From positions 1-64,000 of the forward strand of contig NZ_CAMLDC010000006.1 of NCBI RefSeq assembly GCF_946478805.1: 64,000 bases of DNA, in the 5' to 3' direction. The position numbers and the translations under genes are program-made. The notes under the pieces were generated by a model that worked only from the letters and a program-made list of their open reading frames with translations, did not search any database and was not told where the DNA came from. Shown piece by piece: positions 8,587-18,700 of the stretch. Position 1 is the first letter of the stretch. Each line of letters starts with the position of its first letter. Source of the stretch: an uncultured Fluviicola sp. (GTDB taxonomy: Bacteria; Bacteroidota; Bacteroidia; Flavobacteriales; Crocinitomicaceae).

Positions 8587-9528
8587 ATGGAAAGAGTTAA
8601 TTCAAAAATTCTTGTGTTCGGAGAATACGGTGTTTTACACAACGGTATGGCTCTGACTATTCCATTTAGTAAATTTTCCGGGCAATTGTGCTATCCTGAA
8701 AATGGAGAAGAAAGTGCAGGAGCAATATTATCTAATAAAGGTATCCGGGAATTCTTCAAGCATATTTTAGAAAATCATACGGATGAGACATTCAAATTGA
8801 ATGTGAACGAGTTATCCCGGGAATTGGACAAAGGTTTGTTTTTCAGAAGTGATATTCCACAAGGTTTTGGCCTGGGAAGCTCCGGTGCACTTGTTGCCGC
8901 AGTTTTCTTACGTTACCTGGAAAAAGCCGGTGATTTCAAAGACGAATTGAAACATTTAACCATGGAGCGCATTCAAAGCTTAAAAAGTTGTTTGGGCGAC
9001 CTGGAAGGGCATTTTCACGGAAAAAGTTCGGGGATTGATCCATTGAGTATCCTCATCAATGAACCTTTGTTATTAAAAGCCAATAAAGAAATTGTAAAAG
9101 TGGAGATTCCACCTTATGATGAGGCCGGAAAGAACATCTTGTTTTTATTGAATACCGGGATGTCAAGAAATTCCGAGACCCTGATTAAAAAGTTTCACAG
9201 TGCCTACGAAAAGGAGGACTTTCAGAAAAAACTGGAAACGAAATTAATCAAATATGCAAATGCAGGAATTACTGATTTCCTGAAAGGAGATACCGGAAAT
9301 TTCTACCGGACCCTGGAGAAATTAGTCCGTTTTCAATTAGACGAAATGCATTACCTGATCCCGGAAAAATACCAATCCATTGTTCAGCAAGGCTTAGACA
9401 CGAAGAATTATTACTTGAAAATTTGTGGAGCCGGTGGCGGCGGATTCATGATCGGGTTTACCCAAAACTGGGAAGAAACACAACAATTGCTAAAAGACGA
9501 AGAGTTAGAAATTTTCTATAGATTTTAA
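8587..9528 (+). CDS. mvk: Mevalonate kinase
   Basis: It phosphorylates mevalonate at C5. The 313-residue GHMP kinase has KILVFGEYGVLHNG at the N-terminus (about 7-20), the ATP loop DIPQGFGLGSSGALVAA (about 88-104), the GKSSGIDPLSI segment carrying the catalytic Asp (about 154-164), and the C-terminal KICGAGGGGFMIGF (about 277-290). Among the three GHMP proteins here this has the most mevalonate-kinase-like active site. Spacing is three bases from mvaD and two bases to the polyprenyl synthase. Confidence 0.88.
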   Translation: MERVNSKILVFGEYGVLHNGMALTIPFSKFSGQLCYPENGEESAGAILSNKGIREFFKHILENHTDETFKLNVNELSRELDKGLFFRSDIPQGFGLGSSGALVAAVFLRYLEKAGDFKDELKHLTMERIQSLKSCLGDLEGHFHGKSSGIDPLSILINEPLLLKANKEIVKVEIPPYDEAGKNILFLLNTGMSRNSETLIKKFHSAYEKEDFQKKLETKLIKYANAGITDFLKGDTGNFYRTLEKLVRFQLDEMHYLIPEKYQSIVQQGLDTKNYYLKICGAGGGGFMIGFTQNWEETQQLLKDEELEIFYRF

Positions 9529-9530
9529 TT

Positions 9531-10520
9531 ATGACAACAGCGACAACATCAGTAAAACAGGATTTGGAAATCCGAAGAAAGGCGATCATTCAGTATTTGG
9601 AGACAGATGCATTGGAAGGTTTCCCAAGTAACTTATCTGATTCCACTTATCATATCATGACATTGGAGGGAAAGCGTTTGCGCCCTATTATGGTATTGAT
9701 GGCTGCTCAAGGGTTTGGCGTAAGTACGGAAGCGGCTATGTCTGCTGCAATTGCAATTGAAGTATTCCATAATTTCACTCTTGTTCATGATGATATTATG
9801 GACAAGGCTTTGGTGCGCAGAGGAACAATTACTGTCCATGAAAAATATGGCGTAGATAAAGCGATTGTAACCGGAGACGCCATGTTGCCGCATTCTGTCG
9901 GTCTGTTGATCAAAGGAAACGAAGAAAAGTCTGCAGGTTTATTAAAGAGTTTCCTGAAAATGGCTCAGGAAGTGATGGAGGGACAGCAATACGACATGGA
10001 ATTCGAAACGCAGGAGACAGTGACTGTGGAAGAATACATGAACATGATCCGCCTGAAAACATCTGTGTTATTCGGATGTGCTTGTGAGATTGGCGCCATG
10101 TTAGGTAATGCCTCTGTTGAAGATCAGAAAAAACTATACGATTTCGGATTGTATACCGGATTGGCATTCCAGATCATGGATGATTACCTGGATACTTTCG
10201 GGGATGATACGTTCGGAAAACGAATCGGAGGTGATATCTTACTGAATAAAAAGACCTTCCTGTTAATCAACGCGATGCAGCATGCAAATGCAGATCAAAA
10301 AGCGCGTATAACAGAACTGTTCAACGAAAAAAATGAAGAAGCGAAGATCAGTGGATTCCAGGCTATTTTTAAAGAAATCGGAGTAGCTAAAATTGCTTTG
10401 GATAAAATGGAGGAACTACACGATCAATCGGTTGAAGCTATTCAATCTTCCGGTCTTTCTGAAGAAGATAAACGAAAAATGATTGAATTGGGTGAAATCA
10501 TGCTTAGCAGAACAACTTGA
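9531..10520 (+). CDS. Polyprenyl diphosphate synthase, probable farnesyl diphosphate synthase role
   Basis: The 329-residue all-alpha trans-prenyltransferase has the first Asp-rich motif HDDIMDKALVRRG (D87, D88, D91) and the second MDDYLDTFGDD (about 210-220). Position -5 before the first motif is Phe82 and -4 is Thr83; an aromatic residue at -5 limits chain length, consistent with FPP or GGPP. The operon demands FPP for the squalene synthase. An archaeal-type GGPP product cannot be excluded by eye. The gene starts two bases after mvk and is followed by the cyclase. Confidence 0.85.
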   Translation: MTTATTSVKQDLEIRRKAIIQYLETDALEGFPSNLSDSTYHIMTLEGKRLRPIMVLMAAQGFGVSTEAAMSAAIAIEVFHNFTLVHDDIMDKALVRRGTITVHEKYGVDKAIVTGDAMLPHSVGLLIKGNEEKSAGLLKSFLKMAQEVMEGQQYDMEFETQETVTVEEYMNMIRLKTSVLFGCACEIGAMLGNASVEDQKKLYDFGLYTGLAFQIMDDYLDTFGDDTFGKRIGGDILLNKKTFLLINAMQHANADQKARITELFNEKNEEAKISGFQAIFKEIGVAKIALDKMEELHDQSVEAIQSSGLSEEDKRKMIELGEIMLSRTT

Positions 10521-10527
10521 TACACCC

Positions 10528-12783
10528 ATGAACTTCGATCAAAAGGATGCCTCTTATTTTTGGGATACGTGTAAGTTCCATTCAAAGAACGGACAACAAT
10601 ATTGGCAATTTGAAATTCCGGATGAGTTAAAAGAAATCGTTCAAGTTGAATCCGATTGGGACAAACCCGAAGGAATTGCTTTTTTAGAGGCATTTGATCG
10701 CGCATTTATTTTTGACAAGAAAGTCAATCCGAATTCCGGCGACCGCGTATTGCGTTATTTGCGCCATAAACAAGCGGGCGCGCCGGAAACCAGGCTGTCA
10801 GACGATTCTCTTTCACTTAAAGAAAGAGCGCGTATCGGCTTATTAAATGGATTTTCGTATTACGAAACACTGCAGGAACCGGATGGAAATTGGGCAGGCG
10901 ATTACGGAGGTCCGCTTTTCCTGATTCCCGGGTTGGTCATAGCATCCTACATTACCAATACGCCTTTTGAAAAACCGGTACAGGTTTTAATGAAGCGAAA
11001 TATCTGGAATCACCAAAACGAAGACGGCGGTTGGGGATTGCACATCGAAGGGCATTCCACCATGTTCGGAACGGTCATGCAATATGTGACTTTGCGTATT
11101 TTGGGGGAAGATCTTTCCAATCCGGAGTTGAAACGGGCTCAGGATTGGATTTTAAGCCATGGTGGAGCTATTACAATCCCGATGTGGGGTAAGTTCTACT
11201 TATCTGTTCTGAATGCCTATGAATGGAAAGGAAATGATGCCATTTTACCTGAAATGTGGAAATTTCCGAAATGGGTACCTTTTCATCCAGGAAAATACTG
11301 GTGCCACAATCGGATGATCTTTCTCCCGATGTCTTATTGCTTTGGTAAAAAAGTGAAGGCAGAACTGACACCCCTGGTAAAGGAGTTACGGAAAGAACTC
11401 TATACGACAGATTACAATTCCATCAATTGGAAAAAAGCACGTCGTAAAGCTTGCGAAACGGATATTTATAATCCGGTCAGCAAATGGTATCTCGCTTTGT
11501 GTAAAATTACCAACGGATATGAGCGCATCCACTCGAAACGCTTCAGGAAAAAAGCCCTCAACTATGTCGAGAATTACATTGATTTTGAAGATAAATACAC
11601 CCGTTATATTGATATCGGCCCTGTAAACCAGGCCATCAACTCCATTTGTGCCTGGCACCATCACGGAAAAGATTCCGAAGAATTTCAAAACCACGTCAAA
11701 CGGTGGAAAGATTACCTGTGGGTTGCTGAAGACGGTCTCAAGATGGCGGGTTACAACGGGTCTCAATTATGGGATACCGCATTTGCCGGCCAGGCTCTGA
11801 TCGAAGCGGATATGGAAGCCAGTTTTCCGGAAATGGCAGCGAAAATTTATCACTACATCGATATCACGCAAATTGAGCGCAATGCACCGGATTATGACAA
11901 ATATTGGGGTGATGTAACACTCGGTTGCTGGCCTTTTTCAACCATCGACCACGGATGGGCAATCACGGATTGCACCTCTGAAGGATTGAAAACAGCTATT
12001 TTATACAACAATAAAGAACACATCAAAAAGCAAAATCACATCGACGTGGAGCGATTAAAGCCCGCTGTTGACTGGTTGTTGCATATGCAAAATAAAGACG
12101 GAGGCTGGGCTTCTTACGAAAAGCAACGGGCTCCGGAATGGATTGAAGTATTGAATCCTGCCCTGTTATTTGAAAACATTATGACGGAAGCAACCTATAC
12201 GGAATGTTCTTCTGCCACAATCCAGGGATTAAAGGAATTCACCAAATACCATGACTACCGCAAAGAAGATATCAAAACTGCGCTCGATCGCGGGGGAAAA
12301 TTCTTACAATCAAAACAAGATCCAGACGGTTCATGGTATGGCTGTTGGGCGGTATGTTACACTTACGGAACCTGGTTCGGTGTGGAAGGTTTATTGGCTG
12401 TCGGTCATGAAGATTACAAAAACGGCACACCTTCTACGCAAATTCAAAAAGCCTGCGATTTCCTGTTGAGTAAACAGCGTACGGATGGCAGCTGGGGAGA
12501 ATCCTTTGAATCGTGTGTACAGCACAAATATGTTGAGCACGAAGACGGGCAAATAGTCAATACGGCCTGGGCCTTGCTTACTTTAATGAAAGCGAATCAT
12601 CCCGACAAAACCGTAATTGAAAAAGGAATCGAATTCATTCTTTCCCGCCAGGAATCAACCGGTGATTTCCCCCAAGAGGGAATTTCCGGGATCTTTAACG
12701 GAAACTGCGCAATATCTTATACTGCTTACCGGAACGTTTTTCCTTTGTGGGCAATAGCTCGTTACTATCGGTTGTATTCTTAA
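10528..12783 (+). CDS. Oxidosqualene cyclase (triterpene cyclase, cycloartenol-synthase-like)
   Basis: It should cyclise 2,3-oxidosqualene to a tetra- or pentacyclic 3-hydroxy triterpenoid. The 751 residues match family length. The catalytic acid motif is DCTSE (481-485), the oxidosqualene DCTAE type, not the DXDD of squalene-hopene cyclases. QW-type repeats are visible (PDGNWAGDYGG, EDGGWGLHIEG, KDGGWASYE, PDGSWYGCWA, TDGSWGESFE). WCHNRMIFLPMSY (about 258-270) carries the family active-site His260. Positions equivalent to Arabidopsis cycloartenol synthase Y410, H477 and I481 are Tyr409, His475 and Ile479, all three retained. The ATG at 10528, seven bases after the previous stop, is preferred to an in-frame TTG at 10483. 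The exact product is unknown; cycloartenol, parkeol or an arborane-type alcohol are possible. Confidence 0.93.
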   Translation: MNFDQKDASYFWDTCKFHSKNGQQYWQFEIPDELKEIVQVESDWDKPEGIAFLEAFDRAFIFDKKVNPNSGDRVLRYLRHKQAGAPETRLSDDSLSLKERARIGLLNGFSYYETLQEPDGNWAGDYGGPLFLIPGLVIASYITNTPFEKPVQVLMKRNIWNHQNEDGGWGLHIEGHSTMFGTVMQYVTLRILGEDLSNPELKRAQDWILSHGGAITIPMWGKFYLSVLNAYEWKGNDAILPEMWKFPKWVPFHPGKYWCHNRMIFLPMSYCFGKKVKAELTPLVKELRKELYTTDYNSINWKKARRKACETDIYNPVSKWYLALCKITNGYERIHSKRFRKKALNYVENYIDFEDKYTRYIDIGPVNQAINSICAWHHHGKDSEEFQNHVKRWKDYLWVAEDGLKMAGYNGSQLWDTAFAGQALIEADMEASFPEMAAKIYHYIDITQIERNAPDYDKYWGDVTLGCWPFSTIDHGWAITDCTSEGLKTAILYNNKEHIKKQNHIDVERLKPAVDWLLHMQNKDGGWASYEKQRAPEWIEVLNPALLFENIMTEATYTECSSATIQGLKEFTKYHDYRKEDIKTALDRGGKFLQSKQDPDGSWYGCWAVCYTYGTWFGVEGLLAVGHEDYKNGTPSTQIQKACDFLLSKQRTDGSWGESFESCVQHKYVEHEDGQIVNTAWALLTLMKANHPDKTVIEKGIEFILSRQESTGDFPQEGISGIFNGNCAISYTAYRNVFPLWAIARYYRLYS

Positions 12784-12867
12784 AGTACGTCCCAAACAAC
12801 CTGGTTTTGTTTTCAATGAAATCAGGTTTGGTAATTTGCAAAACCGGTTTCTTTCATCCCAAAAAGA

Positions 12868-12895
12868 ATAGTGCGGGTATATTCTCCCGCACTAT
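12868..12895. terminator. Bidirectional terminator between convergent operons
   Basis: A perfect 10-bp stem (ATAGTGCGGG with CCCGCACTAT) and 8-base loop lie between the cyclase stop and the convergent OmpA gene. The minus-strand side is followed by ATTCTTTTT, a good U-tract; the plus-strand side continues into AT-rich sequence. It closes both operons. Confidence 0.8.
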
Positions 12896-12921
12896 ATTAT
12901 TACCTCAAGCAAACAAGCAGA

Positions 12922-14817
12922 TCAATTTGTCCGGATGTTTGTCACTTTGAATTCTGTTCGTCTGTTTTGCTGATGTTCTTGTTCTGTACAAGTCACTCCA
13001 TTAGCACAATGGTTTACCAGTATTTTCTCTCCGTACCCTTTGTAGGTTAGGCGGAAAGGGTCAATCCCTTTGGCAACCAGGTAACGTACAACAGCATAAG
13101 CCCGTTTGTCAGAAAGTATGTAGTTGTACTGGTCGTTGCCACGGCAATCCGTATGAGAACCAAGTTCAATCTCGATTTTCGGATTGTCTTCCAGGATGCG
13201 TACGAGTTTGTCGAGTGCCAAAGCTGCATCCGGACGGATGTTCCATTTGTTGTAATCGTAATAGATGTTTTCGATAACGATAGGTTTCTCTATGACGATG
13301 GGTATCACCCAAAAATCGGCATAGAAATCATGAGAATATTTCAGTCCAACCGTTGACAATTCGTCGGTTTGGGAAAAACAACCGGACTTTGTACAGTACA
13401 AGTGGTAAATTGTTTCAGGACTAAGTTTGATCTGGAACTTCCCTAGCTTATCCGTCATTGCGGTAATGACCCCGTTTGTTTTTGGATCAGTCAATTCAAC
13501 GCTTACACCTTCAACCGGTAAATTAGTTCCTTTTTCGAGGGCTGTACCATAGAGCGTAAATGTCGGAGGATGTTTCTCGAAGGTGTACATTTTATCTGAT
13601 TTCGAGCGCGATGAGGAAACAAAACCGGTCCGGTTGTCCTTGTTCAGCGAATAGGCAAAATCATCTTCAGAGGAATTCAAAGGGGAATTCAGGTTTTCAG
13701 GAGTAACCCATTTCTTACTGTCAAAGTAAGTGATGAAAACATCCAAACCACCCATGGAGTTGTGTGCATCGGATGAAAAATAGAGTGCGCCATCTGTATT
13801 GATGTATGGGAACATTTCATTCCCGGGGGTGTTGATTTCCGGTCCCAGGTTTTGTGGTTGGGACCATCCGTTACTTATCTTATCACTTTTATACAAATCC
13901 GTACCACCATAACCTCCGGGCATATCGGACACAAAATAGAGTTCCATTCCATCGGCAGACAACGACGGGTGTCCACAGCTGTAATCATCGCTGTTATAGG
14001 GAAACTCTTCAAGATTTTTCCACTTCCCGTCGATGAGAGTTGCCTTGAAAATCTTGAGGTTGTTTTCATTGTTTTCGTCGACCTCCATTTTTCGTTTGTA
14101 GTAATTACTGCGGGTAAAGTAAACTATATTCCCGTCCTCTGAAAAGGTTGCCGGTCCTTCGTGAAACCTGCTATTGATATCACCCCGGAGAAGATGTGGT
14201 TGAAGCCACGCACCGCTTGAATCTTTTTCCATCTGGTAAAGATCAAGGTAGGAATTCCCGGTCCATGCCGCTGTTTTTCTGCCGGAGAATACCTCTTGAT
14301 CGGCAGTGAAAACAGCTCCATTTTGGTATTCGACTATGCTAAACGCATTGGTAAACTGGTTTTCTAGGATGGGTGTCAATGTGTAAAGAGTCGTATCAAC
14401 ATAACGTTCCTTCACTGATCGACAAGAACTCAACAACATCTGCGCAACCTTATCATTGGAATTCAACGCCAGGTATGCTTCAAACCACTCAGCAGCAAGC
14501 TGGTATTTTCCATTATACATTAATGTTTTTGCATAATTGAAATACCCAATGGCAGGAAAACCGGAATGTGTCAATGCATGTGCATATTCTGTCTCAGCTG
14601 AATCCAGGTTGCCGGTTTTAAAATAAGCATCTGCTAATTTAATTTCCGTAGAAACTTTGTGCGTTTTCCCGACTACCTTTTCATAATGATGGATAGCGTC
14701 GTGGTAAGCAAGGGCATCGTAACTGCGATCCCCCCGGGTTTCATGAAAGTTCATGCAGCCGGTGAAAAACACACCGGTAAACCCTGCTATTAAAAGTCTG
14801 AATCGTTTTATTTTCAT
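12922..14817 (-). CDS. OmpA-family lipoprotein with TPR and PD40 repeats
   Basis: The 631 residues begin with a lipoprotein signal ending in FFTGC (about 17-21), then TPR-like helices (about 30-135), a WD40-like PD40 beta-propeller region (about 195-390, with DGNIVYFTRS and DGMELYFVSDMPGG blades), a carboxypeptidase-regulatory-like beta-sandwich (about 410-480) and a C-terminal OmpA peptidoglycan-binding domain (about 510-625, with YDYNKWNIRPDA and GSHTDCRGND). This architecture recurs beside PorP/SprF and large T9SS adhesins in Bacteroidota, and is thought to link the outer-membrane complex to peptidoglycan. It is the last gene of the adhesin-PorP-OmpA operon, 12 bases after the PorP gene. 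Confidence 0.9.
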   Translation of the reverse strand: MKIKRFRLLIAGFTGVFFTGCMNFHETRGDRSYDALAYHDAIHHYEKVVGKTHKVSTEIKLADAYFKTGNLDSAETEYAHALTHSGFPAIGYFNYAKTLMYNGKYQLAAEWFEAYLALNSNDKVAQMLLSSCRSVKERYVDTTLYTLTPILENQFTNAFSIVEYQNGAVFTADQEVFSGRKTAAWTGNSYLDLYQMEKDSSGAWLQPHLLRGDINSRFHEGPATFSEDGNIVYFTRSNYYKRKMEVDENNENNLKIFKATLIDGKWKNLEEFPYNSDDYSCGHPSLSADGMELYFVSDMPGGYGGTDLYKSDKISNGWSQPQNLGPEINTPGNEMFPYINTDGALYFSSDAHNSMGGLDVFITYFDSKKWVTPENLNSPLNSSEDDFAYSLNKDNRTGFVSSSRSKSDKMYTFEKHPPTFTLYGTALEKGTNLPVEGVSVELTDPKTNGVITAMTDKLGKFQIKLSPETIYHLYCTKSGCFSQTDELSTVGLKYSHDFYADFWVIPIVIEKPIVIENIYYDYNKWNIRPDAALALDKLVRILEDNPKIEIELGSHTDCRGNDQYNYILSDKRAYAVVRYLVAKGIDPFRLTYKGYGEKILVNHCANGVTCTEQEHQQNRRTEFKVTNIRTN

Positions 14818-14829
14818 AACAACAAGTAT

Positions 14830-15753
14830 TTAGAAGTAACGCGGTGTTTTCACTTTGACAAGATCTTTTCCGAAATCAATCCCTATCATAATCTCGTGTG
14901 TTCCGTTGGAATAGTTCCGGACAGCCGACGTAGTAAGGTCGTAAGCATAACCGATGCGGAAATAGCTGTTTGTCTGGTACTCAACAAGGAACACCATGGC
15001 AGCGTTGGTACGGTAGGAAATCCCAAGGGAAATCATGTTTTTGTAATACGCTGTCAAATTGATATCCGCTTGGAAAGGCGCATGTTGTACGTATTTCAGT
15101 AACACGGATGGTTTGATATTGACTGTTGGTGATACAGTGAAGACATAGCCTCCCGTAAGAATGTAATGTCGGCGCAGAAAAGAGGATTTGGTCAGATCAA
15201 TATTGAAATTATGGTCATTCTGGTAAGCAAACAGTGTTGGAATTGAGATCCCAATGTAATGACGCTGCCCGAAGTGATAGGCTCCGACACCAAAACTCGG
15301 AATATATTTCCCGTTGATATTCTGACTGAACACCTGGTCTTGTTGGTCCCAGATCACCAGATCCTGGACACGTGCATTGAACTGTGACAAACTTACATTA
15401 ACCCCCAGGGCTAATTTGGAATTGGCAGAGGTGCGTATTTGATAAGCATAATTTGCAGTGATCTTGTTGTGCGTACTGACGCCGATCCTGTCGTACATAA
15501 AACTGATCCCAAGTCCCATGTTCTTGGAAGAAATTGGTCCGTCCACAGCCACTATAGCTGTTTCAGGTGCGCCGTCCATGGCAACCCATTGTTTACGGTA
15601 GGTCGTCGTCGACGACCAGTATTTGTGTGATCCGGCATAAGCAGGATTTATGAACAATCCGTTGAACATGTACTGGCTCAGCATCGGATCTTGTTGCGCT
15701 ATTGTCTGGCCTCCGGCCAACATTCCCAACATAATAAATATGATCTTTTTCAT
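14830..15753 (-). CDS. PorP/SprF-family type IX secretion outer-membrane protein
   Basis: A signal peptide (MKKIIFIMLGMLAGGQTIA) precedes the family start QQDPMLSQYMFNGLFINPAYAGS, followed by repeated amphipathic beta strands predicted to form an outer-membrane barrel; 307 residues is normal for the family. PorP/SprF proteins pair with type B-sorted adhesins and help their secretion or surface attachment. The gene lies 22 bases downstream of exactly such an adhesin. Aromatic C-terminal residues fit barrel insertion. Confidence 0.92.
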   Translation of the reverse strand: MKKIIFIMLGMLAGGQTIAQQDPMLSQYMFNGLFINPAYAGSHKYWSSTTTYRKQWVAMDGAPETAIVAVDGPISSKNMGLGISFMYDRIGVSTHNKITANYAYQIRTSANSKLALGVNVSLSQFNARVQDLVIWDQQDQVFSQNINGKYIPSFGVGAYHFGQRHYIGISIPTLFAYQNDHNFNIDLTKSSFLRRHYILTGGYVFTVSPTVNIKPSVLLKYVQHAPFQADINLTAYYKNMISLGISYRTNAAMVFLVEYQTNSYFRIGYAYDLTTSAVRNYSNGTHEIMIGIDFGKDLVKVKTPRYF

Positions 15754-15775
15754 CTCGGTAATCTTTTGATGATTT

Positions 15776-18700
15776 CTATTTTCTTCTAAGGTCTACATAC
15801 CCTTGGAGCACCTTTTCTTCTCCGGCAACAACTGCTTTAAGTATCACGAAATAGGTTGCATCCGGCAATGGGTCTCCTGAGTTGTTGTCTCCGTACCATT
15901 CATCAGCATAACCATTTCTTTGATATACGATATTGCCCCATCGGTTAAATACCACAATGGAATTGTCCGGGTAACTCTTAATCCCATGAACAACGAAGTA
16001 ATCGTTGTCACCATCTTCATTCGGTGAAAAGCCTTGCGGCATTTCCAGCACATTCGGCTGCATGAGCTTCACATTAACTGTAGAAGTACATCCATTGCCA
16101 TCGGTAACGAGCAACAGGTATTCCCCTGCTCCCAAATGATTGATATAACTGGTAGTATCTGTTGTCGACCACAAATAGGTATACGGTCCTGTGCCTCCTG
16201 AAACTGTCGTGTTGATGAAACCGTCCGCTGCTCCATTGCTGCTGATGTTGTAACCAGGCAAATAGTTGGACAATGTCAGATCAATCTCAAGAGACTCAGG
16301 TTCACCAACTGTTATGCCAAGGGTAGCGGTGCAACCAAATGAATCAGTGATTAGCACCGAATACGTACCTGCAGTAAGATTATTTTCAGAAACCCCATTC
16401 CCACCGGTTGACCATTCGTAAGTATATGGATGGTTTCCGTTGGAAATAATTATTGTCGCCTCGCCATTGTTTCCGTCATGACAGGAAACGTTGGTCACAA
16501 CAGCCGAAGCAATCAGGTTGCTTTCAGATAAGATAACAGCAGAATAAGCCTGTTGACAACCATGAGCATCTGTCACCTGAACATTGTAAGGACCTTCCTG
16601 AACATTGTTCAGATTTTGGTTTATAGAGCCATTTGACCATACAAACACATAAGGTGTTGTACCTCCCGTCACCTGAGTTTGGATGGAGCCGTTGGAAGCA
16701 TTACATGTTGCGTTGTTAATTACAGCCTGTATCATCAGTGAATCCGGCTGAGTAATAGTTGTACTGTGTGTCAGGATGCACCCATTTGCATCTGTTACTG
16801 TTAGATTAACCGTCCCTGCTGCCAGGTTGGTCAGATCGGGAGTTTGTTGTCCGCCTGACCAGTTGTATGTATAAGGTGTTGTTCCTCCGCTTACGCTTGT
16901 CTGAACTGAACCGTCATTGGCGTTGTAACAACTCAGATGAGCTACTGTAACTGTTATACCAAGTACCTGTGGTTCCGTAATGATTACTGCATCAACAGTT
17001 GTACAACCATGATTATCAGCAACATCCACTGTATATGTTCCGGGACTTAAATTCGCTAAATCTTCGGTTGTTGCACCGTTCGACCAGTTTGTTTGATAGG
17101 GTGCCGTTCCGTTCGTGATCTGCAGATCAACGGTGGCGTCACCGAATCCGTTACATGAAACTTGGTTTACGACAGTTGTGCTGATCGGTATCGGGTATAT
17201 CCGTACAGTGAATGAACAATCGGATGTATTTCCATGAATATCGGTTACCACAAAAGTATTGATTGTTATTCCTACCGGGAAAGTACTTCCTGAGGGTAAA
17301 CCTGTCGTTTGGACTAAAGATGCTATACTGCAATTGTCGGATGTTACCGGTAAGCTGTAAGTAACTAAGGGATTACAACTTGCAATCGTATCCGGACAAG
17401 TTATTACAGGTACCTCAGCATCAATAACAGTGATACTGAACGAACAAGATGCCGAATTTCCTGCATTATCGACAACTGTATAGTTGACATTGGAAACTCC
17501 TACAGGAAAGTAAGTATTCGGAATTCCGGTTCCTGAAATTGTGGCGCCGCAATTATCGGTAAAAGACGGCACCACCCAGTTGACAATAGCACCACATTCT
17601 CCAGCGTCAGAGTTTTGGATAACCGAACCCGGGCAATTCACGATTACCGGGCTTTCCGTATCTGTCACACTCACGGTATATCCGCATGTAGCCTGATTAT
17701 TGGCAACGTCAGTAGCTGTCCAGGTAACTGTTGTGATACCTTGGTTAAATACAACCCCGTTCAGTGAAGTACCTGTACCTGTCGTTGCACCTGTTAAAGT
17801 ATATGTCAATGAGACAACACTACAGTTATCAGTAGCTGTTGCATCCCAAGCTGTGCCTGTTTGCGTAAAGGTACAAAGACCTGTATCGGCAACTACATTC
17901 TGATTCCCGCCTGCGCAACTTGTTATAACAGGCAATTGATTATCGCTTACCAGCACATTGAACGCACAGGAAGTTGTGTTTCCGGAACCATCCGCTGCTG
18001 TCCATGTTACTGTAGTTGTTCCACGATTGAATGCAACTCCTACAAGACTGGTTCCTGTTCCTGTTGTGGCTCCAGTTAGGACGTATATTATGGATGCGAT
18101 GGAACAGTTGTCACCTGCACTTGCATTCCATGCCGCAGAAGTTTGAGTGTACGAGCACTGTCCTGCATCTGAAACTACTGATTGATTCCCGACAGCACCA
18201 CATGACAAGATCACCGGGGCCTGGGTATCGTTTACCGTAACCGTAAAAATACAGGTATCCGTATTTCCGGCACCGTCTGTTGCTACCCAGGTCACAGTAG
18301 TCATACCCAGGTTAAATTGAACTCCGTTAAGAGAAGTTCCCGTGCCGCTGGTTGCCCCGTTTAAAGTATAAACAACGGAACTTACTGTACAGTTATCAGT
18401 TGCAGTTGCGTTCCAGCTGTTGCTATTGTGCATGTATGTACAAATTCCGGTATTGGCGTTCACCATTTGGTTGCCGATCACCAAACAGTTGCTGATAATC
18501 GGATTCTGGTCGTCGCCAACAATCACGTTAAAAGTACAGGTTGTGAAGTTTCCGCTGCCATCCTGGGCACGCCATGTAACCAATGTGGTTCCACTGTTGA
18601 AAATGACACCGTTCAGTGTGGTTCCGGTTCCTGTAGTTGCACCGCTTAATGTATAAGTAATGGCCGCCACGGAGCAATTATCTGTAGCAGTTGCATCCCA

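Noticed and set aside
1873..12783. HpnCDE-type hopanoid route
   Set aside because: The cyclase has DCTSE rather than DXDD, and an epoxidase and a eukaryote-type squalene synthase are present, so oxidosqualene-based chemistry fits better than squalene-hopene cyclisation.
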